From: Caballeronia sordidicola
GTDB lineage: Bacteria; Pseudomonadota; Gammaproteobacteria; Burkholderiales; Burkholderiaceae
Assembly (NCBI RefSeq): GCF_001544455.2
Contig: NZ_FCOC02000010.1
Span: 1-64,000 of the forward strand
DNA: 64,000 bases
Reading direction: 5' to 3'
A program made the position numbers and the translations under genes. The notes beneath the pieces are model-generated. The model was not told the origin of the DNA, searched no databases, and saw only the letters and a program-made list of their open reading frames with translations. Numbering within the stretch: the first letter of the stretch is position 1; each line of letters opens with the position of its first letter. This document shows, in pieces, positions 16,803 through 26,476 of this stretch.

Positions 16803-18041
16803 TCAGGCTGGACTCAGCAGATCGGCAAGCGCTATTGCGATGATTTGAGTCGCCACCTTCAGGTCTTCGAGCGCCACCCGTTCGTCCGCCCGATGTCCGT
16901 TCGCCTCGAGCAGCGTGCGCGGCCCCGCGCCATAAATGACGGTCGGGACGCCCGCTTCGCAGTACAGGCGGGCGTCGGTATAGAGCGGCACGCCTTCGGT
17001 CGGAATGTCGCGCTGCAGCGTAACCCTCGCTGCGCGCTGCAACGCTTGCGACAGGCGGTCGGCTCCATCGAGCGAACGCAGCGGAGAAGTGACAAGCACT
17101 TCCTCGATATCCACGCTGATTCCCGGCAAACCCTCGACCGCAGCCACGATCAACGCCTTGAGCCGATGTAATACATGCTGAGGATTTTCCTCGGGCACCA
17201 CCCGGCGATCGAGCCGCAACGCGACCTTGTCGGGCACCACATTGGTATTGATGCCGCCCTTGATCAGGCCGACAACCAGCGTGGGATGATCGATGCCCGG
17301 CGTATTCGAATGAATATCACGCAACGCAGCGCGATGTGCATACAGCGCATTGAGCACCGCGGATGCGGCTTCCAGCGCGTCATGACCGGTTTCGGGCCGT
17401 GCCGCGTGAGCCGACTTGCCGCGCACGGTGACTTCGAGGTGGATTGCGCCGTTGTGCGCGGTCGTGATCGCGTACGAAAAACCGGCGCATATTGCGTAGT
17501 CCGGCTTGACGATACCTTCCCTCAGCAGCCAGCCGGGTCCTATCAGACCACCGGTTTCCTCGTCGTACGTGAAATGCAGTTCGACCGTACCCGCGAGCAC
17601 CGCGCCGCTATCGATCAAGGCTTTCAGCGCAAACGCATAAGTGGCGAAGTCCGACTTCGATACCGCCGCGCCCCGGCCATACATGAAGCCATCGCGGATT
17701 TCCGCGCCGTAGGGCTCCGCGCTCCAGCCATCGCCGGGCGGGACCACATCGCCATGCGCATTCAGCGCAATGACCGGCCCAGCGCCAAAGCGATGACGAA
17801 TCACCAGGTTCGTTGCACTGATCATGCCGGCGCGGTGAACGTCTTCAGTGGAAACCGCGTGCCGCTCGACATCAAAGCCCATTTGTTCAAGCCATTTTGC
17901 AGCCATTTCGGCGTGCTCCGCGCAGTCGCCGGGTGGATTGTCCGAAGGCTTTTGCACAAGCGCGCGAAGGAACGCGATCTCCTGGTCGAACTGGCTGTCG
18001 ACGTGGGCTAACAAGGTTGCAGCTAGGGTGTCTTGTGTCAT
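16803..18041 (-). CDS. M20 family metallopeptidase / deacylase (ArgE/DapE-like)
   Basis: 412 residues. Zn-peptidase core: NAHGDVVPPG (first His-x-Asp), DEETGG (general-base Glu and metal Glu), dimerisation domain about 190-300 (VRGKSAHAARPETG), and a C-terminal LYCEAGVPTVIYGAGP. In the usual M20 pattern GRG-x-x-D-x-K-G the Asp bridges two zincs; here the segment reads GRGAAVSKSD, with Val at that place and an Asp four residues later. It may be a variant subfamily. It is divergent from kynU-kynA, but nothing shows it is the missing formamidase. Start at MTQDTLAATL, 18041. Confidence 0.85.
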   Translation of the reverse strand: MTQDTLAATLLAHVDSQFDQEIAFLRALVQKPSDNPPGDCAEHAEMAAKWLEQMGFDVERHAVSTEDVHRAGMISATNLVIRHRFGAGPVIALNAHGDVVPPGDGWSAEPYGAEIRDGFMYGRGAAVSKSDFATYAFALKALIDSGAVLAGTVELHFTYDEETGGLIGPGWLLREGIVKPDYAICAGFSYAITTAHNGAIHLEVTVRGKSAHAARPETGHDALEAASAVLNALYAHRAALRDIHSNTPGIDHPTLVVGLIKGGINTNVVPDKVALRLDRRVVPEENPQHVLHRLKALIVAAVEGLPGISVDIEEVLVTSPLRSLDGADRLSQALQRAARVTLQRDIPTEGVPLYTDARLYCEAGVPTVIYGAGPRTLLEANGHRADERVALEDLKVATQIIAIALADLLSPA

Positions 18042-18321
18042 GTGCTTGAATCTGGCGTGGGTGTGGAGGCTTGCGGCATGTGTCGTCGAGGCTCGTTCGT
18101 TTGAGCAAATCCGATGGCCAATCGAGCCGTAAGCTTAGCGGACTCGAAGCGCGGCCAGCTAAGCCAGGCCGAATTCCTCGCATAACGGAACGCTTCAAAC
18201 TTCTCTTTGATCAATGCCGCTTTGATCGCACATTATTGCAAAGCCCGGCAGCAATCGCGTTTCTTTTGCAATCAATTAACGACCATTCTCGGCTAAGCTT
18301 TTACCTTCATCAATAGCGTCA
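18042..18321. promoter_or_regulatory. Divergent promoter region of the M20 peptidase and kyn genes
   Basis: 280 bases, AT-rich near kynU. It carries a direct repeat CTTTGATC (18205-18212 and 18220-18227, period 15) and TTGCAA-type words at about 18236 and 18267. Such arrays could be sites for an Lrp-type regulator such as KynR, but this is only a suggestion. Confidence 0.35.
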
Positions 18322-19584
18322 ATGAGCACTTCAATGAACCACCGAGACAATGCCGCGGCGCTCGACCGCGACGACCCGCTAGGCCCTTTGCGCGAACAGT
18401 TTGCGCTGAACGACGGCGTCATCTATCTGGACGGTAATTCGCTTGGCGTGCCGCCTAAAGCGGCGGCATCGCGCGCGGCAGCAATCATTGCGGGCGAATG
18501 GGGCGACGGGCTGATCCGCTCGTGGAATACGGCAGGTTGGTTCGCCTGGCCCAAGCGTCTCGGCAATAAGCTCGCCCCGTTGATTGGCGCGGCGGAAGAC
18601 GAAGTGGTCGTCACCGACACCATTTCAATCAACCTTTTCAAGGTGTTGTCCGCCGCGTTGCGAGTGGCGAACGAGCGCGATCCCAAGCGTCGCGTGATTG
18701 TTTCGGAACGCTCGAATTTTCCCACGGACCTCTACATTGCACAGGGTTTGATCGAACAACTGGATCGCGGTTATGAACTGCGCCTGGTCGATCACGCGTC
18801 GGAACTCACGGGCGCTATCGATGAAAACACCGCGCTCGGCATGATCACGCATGTGAACTATCGCACTGGCGCAATGCACGACATGGCGGCGCTCACGCGC
18901 ATCATTCACGAGAAAGGCGCGCTTGCCGTCTGGGATCTCGCGCATTCGGCAGGCGCTGTTCCGGTCGACCTCAACGGCGCGAACGCGGATTATGCCGTTG
19001 GGTGTACGTATAAATACCTGAACGGCGGACCGGGGTCGCCCGCTTTTATCTGGGTGCCAAAGCACCTTCAAGGGGCGTTCTCGCAACCGCTTTCCGGCTG
19101 GTGGGGCCACAAGAAACCGTTCGACATGGTTCCCGAATATCGCCCGGACGACGGCATCGGCCGCTTTCTATGCGGCACCCAGCCCATCATTTCCATGGGA
19201 CTGGTCGAATGCGGCCTCGACGTTTTCGGGCAGACCAGCGTGGCGGCGCTGCGACGAAAGTCGCTTGCGCTGAGCGATCTTTTTATCGATCTTGTCGAGA
19301 CGCGATGCCGCGAATTCCCCTTGCAACTCGTCACGCCGCGAGCGCATACCGAACGCGGATCGCAGGCGAGCTTCGAGCATCCGCACGGTTATGAAGTCAT
19401 GCAGGCGCTGATTGCGCGAAACGTGATTGGCGACTATCGCGAGCCGCGCATCCTGCGTTTCGGCTTCACGCCGCTCTATACGCGCTACGTAGACGTCTGG
19501 GACGCAGTGGAGATCCTTCGCGACGTGCTTGAAACCGAAGCGTGGCGGGCACCCGAATACGCCGAACGCGGCGCGGTAACCTGA
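18322..19584 (+). CDS. kynU: Kynureninase
   Basis: 420 residues, normal for bacterial kynureninase. PLP-dependent: the Schiff-base lysine is K231 in [12 protein letters not shown], and the [15 protein letters not shown] segment near 203 supplies the cofactor-binding Asp. It cleaves L-kynurenine to anthranilate and alanine in the cytoplasm. ATG 18322 has a poor RBS; ATG 18334 is an alternative. kynA follows 17 bases after the stop, so the two are an operon. The formamidase kynB, often clustered with them in Burkholderia, is not in this window. Confidence 0.95.
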   Translation: MSTSMNHRDNAAALDRDDPLGPLREQFALNDGVIYLDGNSLGVPPKAAASRAAAIIAGEWGDGLIRSWNTAGWFAWPKRLGNKLAPLIGAAEDEVVVTDTISINLFKVLSAALRVANERDPKRRVIVSERSNFPTDLYIAQGLIEQLDRGYELRLVDHASELTGAIDENTALGMITHVNYRTGAMHDMAALTRIIHEKGALAVWDLAHSAGAVPVDLNGANADYAVGCTYKYLNGGPGSPAFIWVPKHLQGAFSQPLSGWWGHKKPFDMVPEYRPDDGIGRFLCGTQPIISMGLVECGLDVFGQTSVAALRRKSLALSDLFIDLVETRCREFPLQLVTPRAHTERGSQASFEHPHGYEVMQALIARNVIGDYREPRILRFGFTPLYTRYVDVWDAVEILRDVLETEAWRAPEYAERGAVT

Positions 19585-19601
19585 GCCCGGGAGCACGCGC
19601 G

Positions 19602-20510
19602 ATGACTCGACCAGACGACAAGCAATCCGGTACGTGCCCGATGAGCCAGGGCGCATCCGCCGACGCAAACTCAAACGCAAACGCAAACCCGCAAGGCTGG
19701 CACGACGCCCAACTCGACTTCGCGCATTCCATGAGTTACGGCGACTACCTGTCGCTCGGAACGCTGCTTTCGGCGCAACATCCGTTGTCGCCGGATCACA
19801 ACGAGATGTTGTTCATCGTGCAGCATCAGACAAGCGAACTGTGGATGAAGCTCGCGCTCTACGAACTGAACGCGGCGCTTGCCGCGGTGCATCGCGACGA
19901 ACTGCCGCCCGCCTTCAAGATGCTCGCGCGCGTATCGCGAATACTCGATCAGCTTGTGCAGGCGTGGAGCGTGCTCGCGACCATGACGCCTTCCGAATAT
20001 ACCGCCATGCGGCCGTATCTTGGGGCATCGTCCGGGTTCCAGTCGCATCAGTACCGGCAGATCGAGTTCCTGCTGGGCAACAAGAATGCGCAGATGCTCA
20101 AGGCCCATGCGCATCGGCCGGATGTGTTCGCCGAAGTAAAGGCGACGCTCGAAGCGCCCTCTTTCTACGATGAAGTCATCCGCCTGCTCGCGCGCCGTGG
20201 TTTTCCGATTGCGCGGGAAAGGCTTCAACGCGACTGGACGCAGCCCACCCAACCCGACGCGAGCGTGGAAGCCGCATGGCTCGACATTTATCGAAATCCG
20301 GGCGAGCACTGGGATCTGTACGAGATGGCGGAAGAACTGGTTGATCTCGAAGATTCATTTCGGCAATGGCGCTTTCGCCACGTGACCACGGTGGAACGCA
20401 TCATAGGTTTCAAGCAAGGCACCGGTGGTACGAACGGCGCGCCTTATTTGCGCAAGATGCTTGACGTGGTGCTGTTTCCTGAGCTTTGGCATGTCAGGAC
20501 GGTGCTCTAG
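19602..20510 (+). CDS. kynA: Tryptophan 2,3-dioxygenase
   Basis: 302 residues from [13 protein letters not shown] 19641 is an alternative because the first 35 residues (Asn/Ala-rich) are not part of the fold. Haem enzyme that opens the indole ring of L-Trp to N-formylkynurenine. Family motifs: [32 protein letters not shown] (with the active-site His), [17 protein letters not shown] and [18 protein letters not shown] (substrate carboxylate loop). Second gene of the kyn operon. Confidence 0.96.
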   Translation: MTRPDDKQSGTCPMSQGASADANSNANANPQGWHDAQLDFAHSMSYGDYLSLGTLLSAQHPLSPDHNEMLFIVQHQTSELWMKLALYELNAALAAVHRDELPPAFKMLARVSRILDQLVQAWSVLATMTPSEYTAMRPYLGASSGFQSHQYRQIEFLLGNKNAQMLKAHAHRPDVFAEVKATLEAPSFYDEVIRLLARRGFPIARERLQRDWTQPTQPDASVEAAWLDIYRNPGEHWDLYEMAEELVDLEDSFRQWRFRHVTTVERIIGFKQGTGGTNGAPYLRKMLDVVLFPELWHVRTVL

Positions 20511-20606
20511 CGTCAGCCGGCGTGCGGGTTGCGGGTTTGGGATATTCGGGGGGGCGGCGCGCGCCGGTTCGCCAGCGCGCAGCGCGTTGCGCGACTTTCC
20601 CCGATA

Positions 20607-21458
20607 ATGACCCGCATGAAAACACTCCTCCCGACCTTTCACGCGCGGCGCCTGCTGCTCGCGCTGCCCGCGGCACTGCTGCTGGTGTCCTGCGCGACGC
20701 CTGACGCGCCAGCATCCACTTCCCTCGATACCGCCATCGCCGCGCCCTATCGAGGCCAGAAAGCACAGGCTCGCGATGTCTACCGGCATCCAAAGCAAAC
20801 GCTGGAATTCTTCGGCGTCGCGCCAACGCAAAGCGTGCTGGAGATCGCTCCGGGCGGCGGCTGGTACACGGACATCCTGGGCCCCTATTTAAAGGACCAC
20901 GGGACCTTGTACGAGGCTGAATACGTTGGCGTGCCCGGCTCGCTGCCGGAAGCCGAAGCCCGCAGCAACGCTGCATTCGAGCAGAAGCTCGCAGCGAACC
21001 CGGCGATCTACGGCCACGTCCCTTTCGGCACGTTGCAGTCCGGGCAGTTCACCGGCTTGCCTGCGGGGCTGCAAGTGGATAGCGTGCTGACCTTCCGCAA
21101 TATCCATAACTGGATAGAAGACGGTCAGATCGACGCCAACCTGCGGGCGTTTTATTCGGTGCTCAAACCCGGCGGCGTGCTTGGCGTGGAAGAACATCGC
21201 GCGAAGCCGGGAACGCCGTTGCAACAGATGATCGATACAGGCTACCTCACCGAAGCCTATGTGATCCAGCACGCGCAAGCCGCCGGTTTCAGGCTCGCGG
21301 CGAGCAGCGCGATCAACGACAATCCGCGCGATACAAAGGATTATCCCAACGGTGTCTGGTCATTGCCGCCGACGTATCGCGGCGGCGACGTGGATCGCGC
21401 GCGCTTTGCGGCTATTGGCGAATCGGATCGCATGACCCTGCGCTTCGTCAAGCCTTGA
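20607..21458 (+). CDS. Lipoprotein with a class I methyltransferase fold
   Basis: 283 residues from ATG 20607, or 280 from ATG 20616. The N-terminus is a lipoprotein signal (basic HARR, hydrophobic LLLALPAALLLVSC with lipobox Cys), so it should be anchored outside the cytoplasm. The rest resembles SAM-dependent methyltransferases: motif I VLEIAPGGGWYTDIL, LKPGGVLGVEEH as motif IV, and a C-terminal FVKP strand. Exported methyltransferase-like proteins of this kind are known as a family but have no established reaction, and the periplasm is not known to contain SAM. It overlaps no gene, and the next gene follows closely, probably in operon. Confidence 0.75.
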   Translation: MTRMKTLLPTFHARRLLLALPAALLLVSCATPDAPASTSLDTAIAAPYRGQKAQARDVYRHPKQTLEFFGVAPTQSVLEIAPGGGWYTDILGPYLKDHGTLYEAEYVGVPGSLPEAEARSNAAFEQKLAANPAIYGHVPFGTLQSGQFTGLPAGLQVDSVLTFRNIHNWIEDGQIDANLRAFYSVLKPGGVLGVEEHRAKPGTPLQQMIDTGYLTEAYVIQHAQAAGFRLAASSAINDNPRDTKDYPNGVWSLPPTYRGGDVDRARFAAIGESDRMTLRFVKP

Positions 21459-21490
21459 AGCTGCCAACGTCACGCCGGACCGGAAGGCCC

Positions 21491-22630
21491 ATGCAAAAGC
21501 CCGATGCCGTCACAAGACTGACGCCTGCCCGCTTGCGGCAGGCGTTGCTGACGCTCGCCACGATCTTTCTCATTGCGGCCTGTACAACCAAGACCCAGTC
21601 CGCTGAACCTCAAGGTGCAGGCATGGCCCATCACACGGCTGACGGTTATCAAAACAATTACTCGCCGCTGCCGCGTGCGTCGCTTCTGAAATGGCAATGG
21701 GAGCGCTTGATCAATGGCTTGCCGAAGCCGCCGGCCAATGGCTATCACTTCCCGGTGGATCATCCGGATATTGCATGGATCAGGGCGAATCGGACCGAGA
21801 CCACGCTGACGTGGATCGGTCACGCAACCGCGTTGTTGCAAATGAATGGTGTGAACATCGTCACCGACCCAATGTTCTCAAAGCGTGCCTCGCCGTTCCA
21901 GTTCATCGGGCCCGAACGCAAGGTTCCGCCCGGAATTGCGCTTGCCGACCTGCCGCATGTCGATATCGTCCTGATCTCGCATAACCATTACGATCACCTG
22001 GACACCGCGAGCGTAGAGCAGTTGAACAAGCAGGCTGGCGGTCCGCCGCTCTTTCTCGTGCCGATGGGCATCAAGTCATGGATGCACGACAAGGGCATCG
22101 ACAACGTGCAGGAACTCGACTGGTGGAACGAGACGCACGCAAGTGGCCTGGATGTGTTTTTCGTTCCCAGCCGCCACTGGTCCGCGCGCGGTCTCGGGGA
22201 CCGGGCGAAGACGCTTTGGGGCGGCTGGGTCGTCAAGACGCCGGCGGGCAACGCACATCCGTTCTCTTTCTATTTTGCAGGCGACACCGGCTATTCCCCG
22301 GACTTCAAGGACATCGGCAATCGCTTCGGCGGTTTTGATCTATCGCTGATTCCGATTGGCGCGTACGCGCCCGAGTGGTTCATGCGCCCGCAGCACGTCA
22401 ATCCTTTTGAAGCCGTGCAGATCCATCGGGACGTACATTCGAAGAAATCGATAGGCATTCACTGGGGCACCTTCGAGCTAGCCGATGATCCGCTCGACGA
22501 AGCGCCGCGGCTGTTGAAGCAGGCGGTCACGGAAGCGGGCTTGCCGGAGGATGCGTTTGTAGTCTTGCATCATGGACAGATGATCAAGCTTGGCGATGAC
22601 GCAAATACCGGAAAAACATCGGCCAGATAA
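21491..22630 (+). CDS. Metallo-beta-lactamase-fold lipoprotein (NAPE-PLD/UlaG-like hydrolase)
   Basis: 379 residues. ATG 21491 follows GGAAGG; a TTG frame start at 21455 overlaps the previous stop and is less likely. Lipoprotein signal LATIFLIAAC. Metal motif ISHNHYDHLD, then FVPSRHWSARG, FAGDTGYS and a late IGIHWGTFEL, the pattern of RomA/NAPE-PLD-type MBL hydrolases that act on phosphodiester or lactone substrates. Such outer-membrane-anchored MBL proteins are common in Burkholderia; substrate unknown. Probably co-transcribed with the methyltransferase-like gene, 32 bases upstream. Confidence 0.87.
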   Translation: MQKPDAVTRLTPARLRQALLTLATIFLIAACTTKTQSAEPQGAGMAHHTADGYQNNYSPLPRASLLKWQWERLINGLPKPPANGYHFPVDHPDIAWIRANRTETTLTWIGHATALLQMNGVNIVTDPMFSKRASPFQFIGPERKVPPGIALADLPHVDIVLISHNHYDHLDTASVEQLNKQAGGPPLFLVPMGIKSWMHDKGIDNVQELDWWNETHASGLDVFFVPSRHWSARGLGDRAKTLWGGWVVKTPAGNAHPFSFYFAGDTGYSPDFKDIGNRFGGFDLSLIPIGAYAPEWFMRPQHVNPFEAVQIHRDVHSKKSIGIHWGTFELADDPLDEAPRLLKQAVTEAGLPEDAFVVLHHGQMIKLGDDANTGKTSAR

Positions 22631-22643
22631 ACCGCACCCCAGC

Positions 22644-23360
22644 CTAATGCGCGCGCCTGTGATTGAGCGCAATGAACACGGCCATCAGGATCAGGAATGC
22701 GAGCACCAGCAAGGTCGCATTGAGCAACACATGCGGATAGCCAAGCTCGCCTACATCGATAAACGGATAAGGATAAAAATCCGACGTGCTGCCGCGCCAC
22801 AACGTGACGCAAAGATAACCGAGCGGATAGATCAGCCAGAGCAGCGTCTTGTGCAAGGTCAGGTGAAAGCGCGGCACGAATAGCACCCAGTAAAACGCGG
22901 ATAAAACCGGCACCACGGTATGCAGGCACTCGTTCAACACAGCCCGATAACCCGAAGGTGTCCATAGGTATCGAAGCAGGAGGTTGTAAGCGAGCCCCAC
23001 GAACACGATATAAACCACGACCGCCGTGACGACCGGAGGCTTGCGGAAAAAACGTCCGATGGGCGAACCCGCTCTCGCCGCCACGCAGGAAAAGCAGAGG
23101 GCAACCGCGAAGATCGTGAGGTTGGTCAGATAGCTGCTCAAGCGTTCGATGCCATCGAATACGCTCAGGCCGCGTGCAAGCATGCGGTGGACGGTGATGT
23201 CGGTTTGCGCGGCAAGCGCCAGCCACGCGATGGTCGCTATGCAGGCCGCTAGAAGCAAGGACGCCGTACTCGGCGTATGCAATGGCAACTCGTGCTCCGC
23301 TGGCTGCTGATGTGGCAGATCGGGCGGCGAGGATGTTTGCGAGGGAGTGAGCTTCGACAT
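22644..23360 (-). CDS. Pr6Pr family membrane protein
   Basis: 238 residues with about six membrane helices and a Pro/His-rich cytoplasmic N-terminus. The sequence HRMLARGLSVFDGIERLSSYLTNLTIF...YHTVVP-like...HKTLLWLIYPLGYL...YPYPFIDV matches the Pr6Pr (FAR-17a/AIG1-like) integral membrane family; YPYPFID is characteristic. Function unknown. It faces the MBL gene end to end with 13 bases between them. Confidence 0.8.
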   Translation of the reverse strand: MSKLTPSQTSSPPDLPHQQPAEHELPLHTPSTASLLLAACIATIAWLALAAQTDITVHRMLARGLSVFDGIERLSSYLTNLTIFAVALCFSCVAARAGSPIGRFFRKPPVVTAVVVYIVFVGLAYNLLLRYLWTPSGYRAVLNECLHTVVPVLSAFYWVLFVPRFHLTLHKTLLWLIYPLGYLCVTLWRGSTSDFYPYPFIDVGELGYPHVLLNATLLVLAFLILMAVFIALNHRRAH

Positions 23361-23427
23361 GCCACGATTTTATACGTGGAGAAAATACACTGCTGGCGCG
23401 GGAATACTCAGGCTTCGACAGCCCGGC

Positions 23428-23679
23428 TCAGGATATCTTGAAGAGGTTCTGCGAGCCCCGTACGTAAAGGCTTTCGGCCTTCAGCAGTATGCGCTCGCGA
23501 TTAAGGTCGAAGGCCGCGAGCACGGCGGATTCGCCCGAACCCATCTGTGGATTGAAGATGGACAGTGCGGCGTTGTCGATCTGGAACGCGATTTCCCGCG
23601 AACCGTCATATCCCCAAAAGCACACGCAATGACGCGACGTATCGTACGAACGGCTTGGGTTGGGGAAATTGAGTTTCAT
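23428..23679 (-). CDS. DUF1488 family protein
   Basis: 83 residues, start MKLNFPNPSRSYD at 23679. LNFPNPSRSYD..R.CVCFWGYDGSREIAFQID is the DUF1488 signature, a short cytoplasmic protein of unknown role common in Burkholderiales. It is a lone gene with no operon partner visible. Confidence 0.82.
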   Translation of the reverse strand: MKLNFPNPSRSYDTSRHCVCFWGYDGSREIAFQIDNAALSIFNPQMGSGESAVLAAFDLNRERILLKAESLYVRGSQNLFKIS

Positions 23680-23874
23680 ACGCCATCGTAGTCTCTTTCA
23701 CGCAAACGGCGCGACGCCCTTTTTCATAGTGATTACCCTAGCCGCGCATTGTTTTCTGACTTGAGCACATCGATGATCGTGTTAGCCGTACGGATTTTGT
23801 AATGAGCAGACACGTCCGCGCTTCAAGTAGACTTTCATCCCACGCATTCGATTGACACCACCACGCCAGCCCTT

Positions 23875-25296
23875 GTGAAACCTGTCAACTTCCGCCTGAC
23901 CGCCGCCATTGTCGCGAGCGCCCTCTTTATGCAGAACATGGACGGCACCATTGTTGCAACCGCGTTGCCGTCCATGGCGCGCGATCTTGGTGTCGATCCG
24001 GTCCACTTGAGCAGCGCGATCACGGCCTATCTGGTTGCGTTGACCGTCTTCATTCCCGCGAGCGGCTGGGTCGCCGACCGCTTCGGCGCGAAACGCGTCT
24101 TCATGTGGGCCATCGCCTTGTTCACGGTGTCTTCCGTCGCATGCGCAGCCGCGGCAAACCTGCCTCAACTGATCGGCGCGCGTATTGTGCAAGGGCTCGG
24201 TGGTGCCATGATGGTCCCCGTCGGCCGCCTGATCCTGTTTCGTGGCGTCAAGCGCGAAGAACTGCTGCAAGCGACCACATGGCTGACAATGCCTGCGCTC
24301 ATCGGCCCGTTGATGGGACCTCCGCTAGGAGGATTTCTTACCGACGCGCTGTCGTGGCGCAGTATCTTCTGGGTCAACGTGCCGGTGGGTATCGTGGGGA
24401 TTCTTCTGGCGTGGCGTCTGTTGCCCGCCTCGCCCGCCGAGCGTCCGGTGCCGCCCGACCTGCGCGGCATGATGTTGATTGGCGGATCGCTGACGCTTTT
24501 CATGATCGGCATTGAATGCGCCGGGCGCGGCGTGCTTCCGCCGTTCGCGGCGCCGGCTTGCATTGCGGCGGGCGTGCTGGTTTTCTGGCTGGCGCTCAGG
24601 CATTGCCGGCGAGTGCCGGACCCGGCCGTGGACTTTTCGCTGCTCGCCATTCCGACCTTCCATGCCGCGACCGTTGCAGGAAGCCTCTTTCGCGCGGGCG
24701 CGGGCGCGTTGCCGTTTCTGGTGCCGCTGACACTGCAAGCCGGGTTCGGTTATAGCGCGTCCGCCAGCGGACTCGTCACGTTCGCAAGCGCATTGGGATC
24801 GTTCTGCATGCGGCCGATGACGTCGACCGCCTTGCGGCATTTTTCCGTGCGCACGGTCCTGTGCGCGGGCAGCGTTTCGTTTGCCGCCATGCTGGTCGCG
24901 TGCTCCTTCATGTCGCAAAGCTGGCCGGCGATCGCCATCTTCCTGTTGCTGCTGTTCGGCGGATTGTCACGCTCGCTCGGTTTCGCCACCATGGGCGCGC
25001 TGGCTTTCGCCGATGTCCCCAAGGACCAGCTTGCATCGGCCACGTCGTTTCAAGGGACCGCGCAGCAGTTGATGAAAGCCGTGGGCGTAACTGTCGCCGC
25101 GGGCACGATCCAGGTGACCATGATCCTGTCGCCGGGGACGCATGCCGAGCGCTGGCAACTGGCTGCGGCGTTCATTGTCACGGCGCTGGTCGTCCTGGCT
25201 TCCTTTCCGATGTTCGCCCGCATGCCGCCGGAAGCCGGCGAAGGCATCTCTGCGGCTCGCGGGCGCGGACGCGGCGCCGCGGCAGAACTGAAGTAA
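23875..25296 (+). CDS. DHA2-family drug/H+ antiporter (MFS)
   Basis: 473 residues with about 14 hydrophobic segments. Starts at GTG 23875 (KPVNFRLTAAIVAS). The N-terminal helix carries NMDGTIVATALPSMARDL (the DHA2 D-x-T-I-V-N/A-x-A-L-P motif), GWVADRFGAKRVF is motif A, and GGAMMVPVGRLIL is motif C-like. EmrB/LfrA-like proton-coupled efflux of organic compounds at the inner membrane. No EmrA-type adaptor beside it, so it would export to the periplasm only. It ends four bases before the convergent aspartoacylase-like gene. Confidence 0.88.
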   Translation: MKPVNFRLTAAIVASALFMQNMDGTIVATALPSMARDLGVDPVHLSSAITAYLVALTVFIPASGWVADRFGAKRVFMWAIALFTVSSVACAAAANLPQLIGARIVQGLGGAMMVPVGRLILFRGVKREELLQATTWLTMPALIGPLMGPPLGGFLTDALSWRSIFWVNVPVGIVGILLAWRLLPASPAERPVPPDLRGMMLIGGSLTLFMIGIECAGRGVLPPFAAPACIAAGVLVFWLALRHCRRVPDPAVDFSLLAIPTFHAATVAGSLFRAGAGALPFLVPLTLQAGFGYSASASGLVTFASALGSFCMRPMTSTALRHFSVRTVLCAGSVSFAAMLVACSFMSQSWPAIAIFLLLLFGGLSRSLGFATMGALAFADVPKDQLASATSFQGTAQQLMKAVGVTVAAGTIQVTMILSPGTHAERWQLAAAFIVTALVVLASFPMFARMPPEAGEGISAARGRGRGAAAELK

Positions 25297-25300
25297 TCAA

Positions 25301-26422
25301 TCACGCGCCGATCAGCACGCCCGTCCTGAACGGAATTGCGCCGGTGACGCGGCCAAGCGGCGCACCCGCTATCACGAAGCGAATCGCGCGGCGCATGTAG
25401 AAAATGCCATCGTTCTTCGTGGTCAGCGTGGTGACTTCGTCCGTGATTGGATCGACGATATCGAAGACCGGATCGCCCGCCTTCAGATGCGCGCCAACCG
25501 CCGCGCGGTGCACCAGCACACCGCTGACAGGCGCAATGAACTGCTCGCTGCCTGCAAGCGGCGTAGCGGGATGATTGAGCGGCGGCAACGCGCGCGCTTC
25601 GCCTGCAATCACACCCCGATGCGTCAGGTAATCGAGGATCCCTTCCGCGTCCTGCTCGGCGAACTCGTACGTCACGTCGCGCTGTCCGCGATGCTCGACC
25701 GTCAATGCAACATTGGGCGCGGCGAGCGGCGCGGTATCGCCAAGAAGCGCGCGCACTTCGTTCCACAACTGCGTGTGGACTTCATCGAATGACTGGCCGC
25801 CCGAGTCGGCTGCGAGCAGCACGCCGCTTGCACCCAAATAACGCGCGAGCGGCTCGACGGCCGGCCAGCTTGCCGGACTCGTGTATAGATGCATGGTTGC
25901 TTCGAGCGAGCAATGCAGGTCGATGATCAGATCGGCGTCAGCGGCCATCACCATCATCTCGCGGCGCAGCGACTCGAACTCGTTTTTCGGCTTCACTTCG
26001 GAGAGCATCTCGCATACGGCGCGGCGCAGCAAACGGGTATTGGTGTCGGCATCCTGAGTCCATTGCGTGCCGATGCGCTCCATCAACGCGCCCGCTTGCG
26101 GCAGCGGAAAACTCCGGTTGAAGTTGTGGCCGCTGTTCAGTTCGAAACGTCCGAGGAACTGTCCGAGCACATGCTGCGAAAGCCCGATCGGATTTGCAAC
26201 CGGCACCAGGATGACCTCGCCTTGAATGCGCCCCGCGTTTTCCAGTTCGATCAGGCGATGCTTGAGCCGCCACGCGGTGAGCATGGCGGGCGTTTCGTCG
26301 GCATGCAGCGACGCCTGCATGTAGACCTTCTGCCCCGCACCCGGCGTGCCGAAGTGAAAGCTGACAAACTCGCGATGAGTGCCTATGGAAGTTGACACCA
26401 GCGGCGTGCGTTGAATATGCAT
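25301..26422 (-). CDS. Succinylglutamate desuccinylase/aspartoacylase family protein
   Basis: 373 residues from MHIQRTPLVS (26422), which follows AGGAG; the TTG frame start at 26437 is unnecessary. The carboxypeptidase-like zinc fold shows SLHADETPAM (H-x-x-E metal ligands), DLHCS (second His) and a late hydrophilic C-terminal domain. The family removes acyl groups from N-acyl amino acids. It is followed upstream by an amino-acid-binding protein on the same strand (54 bases apart), so it may act on an imported acylated amino acid. Confidence 0.82.
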   Translation of the reverse strand: MHIQRTPLVSTSIGTHREFVSFHFGTPGAGQKVYMQASLHADETPAMLTAWRLKHRLIELENAGRIQGEVILVPVANPIGLSQHVLGQFLGRFELNSGHNFNRSFPLPQAGALMERIGTQWTQDADTNTRLLRRAVCEMLSEVKPKNEFESLRREMMVMAADADLIIDLHCSLEATMHLYTSPASWPAVEPLARYLGASGVLLAADSGGQSFDEVHTQLWNEVRALLGDTAPLAAPNVALTVEHRGQRDVTYEFAEQDAEGILDYLTHRGVIAGEARALPPLNHPATPLAGSEQFIAPVSGVLVHRAAVGAHLKAGDPVFDIVDPITDEVTTLTTKNDGIFYMRRAIRFVIAGAPLGRVTGAIPFRTGVLIGA

Positions 26423-26476
26423 TTGATGCTCCTGCAAAAACCATGAAAGACGGCGCGGTCGGCGCTTAACTGCCGC

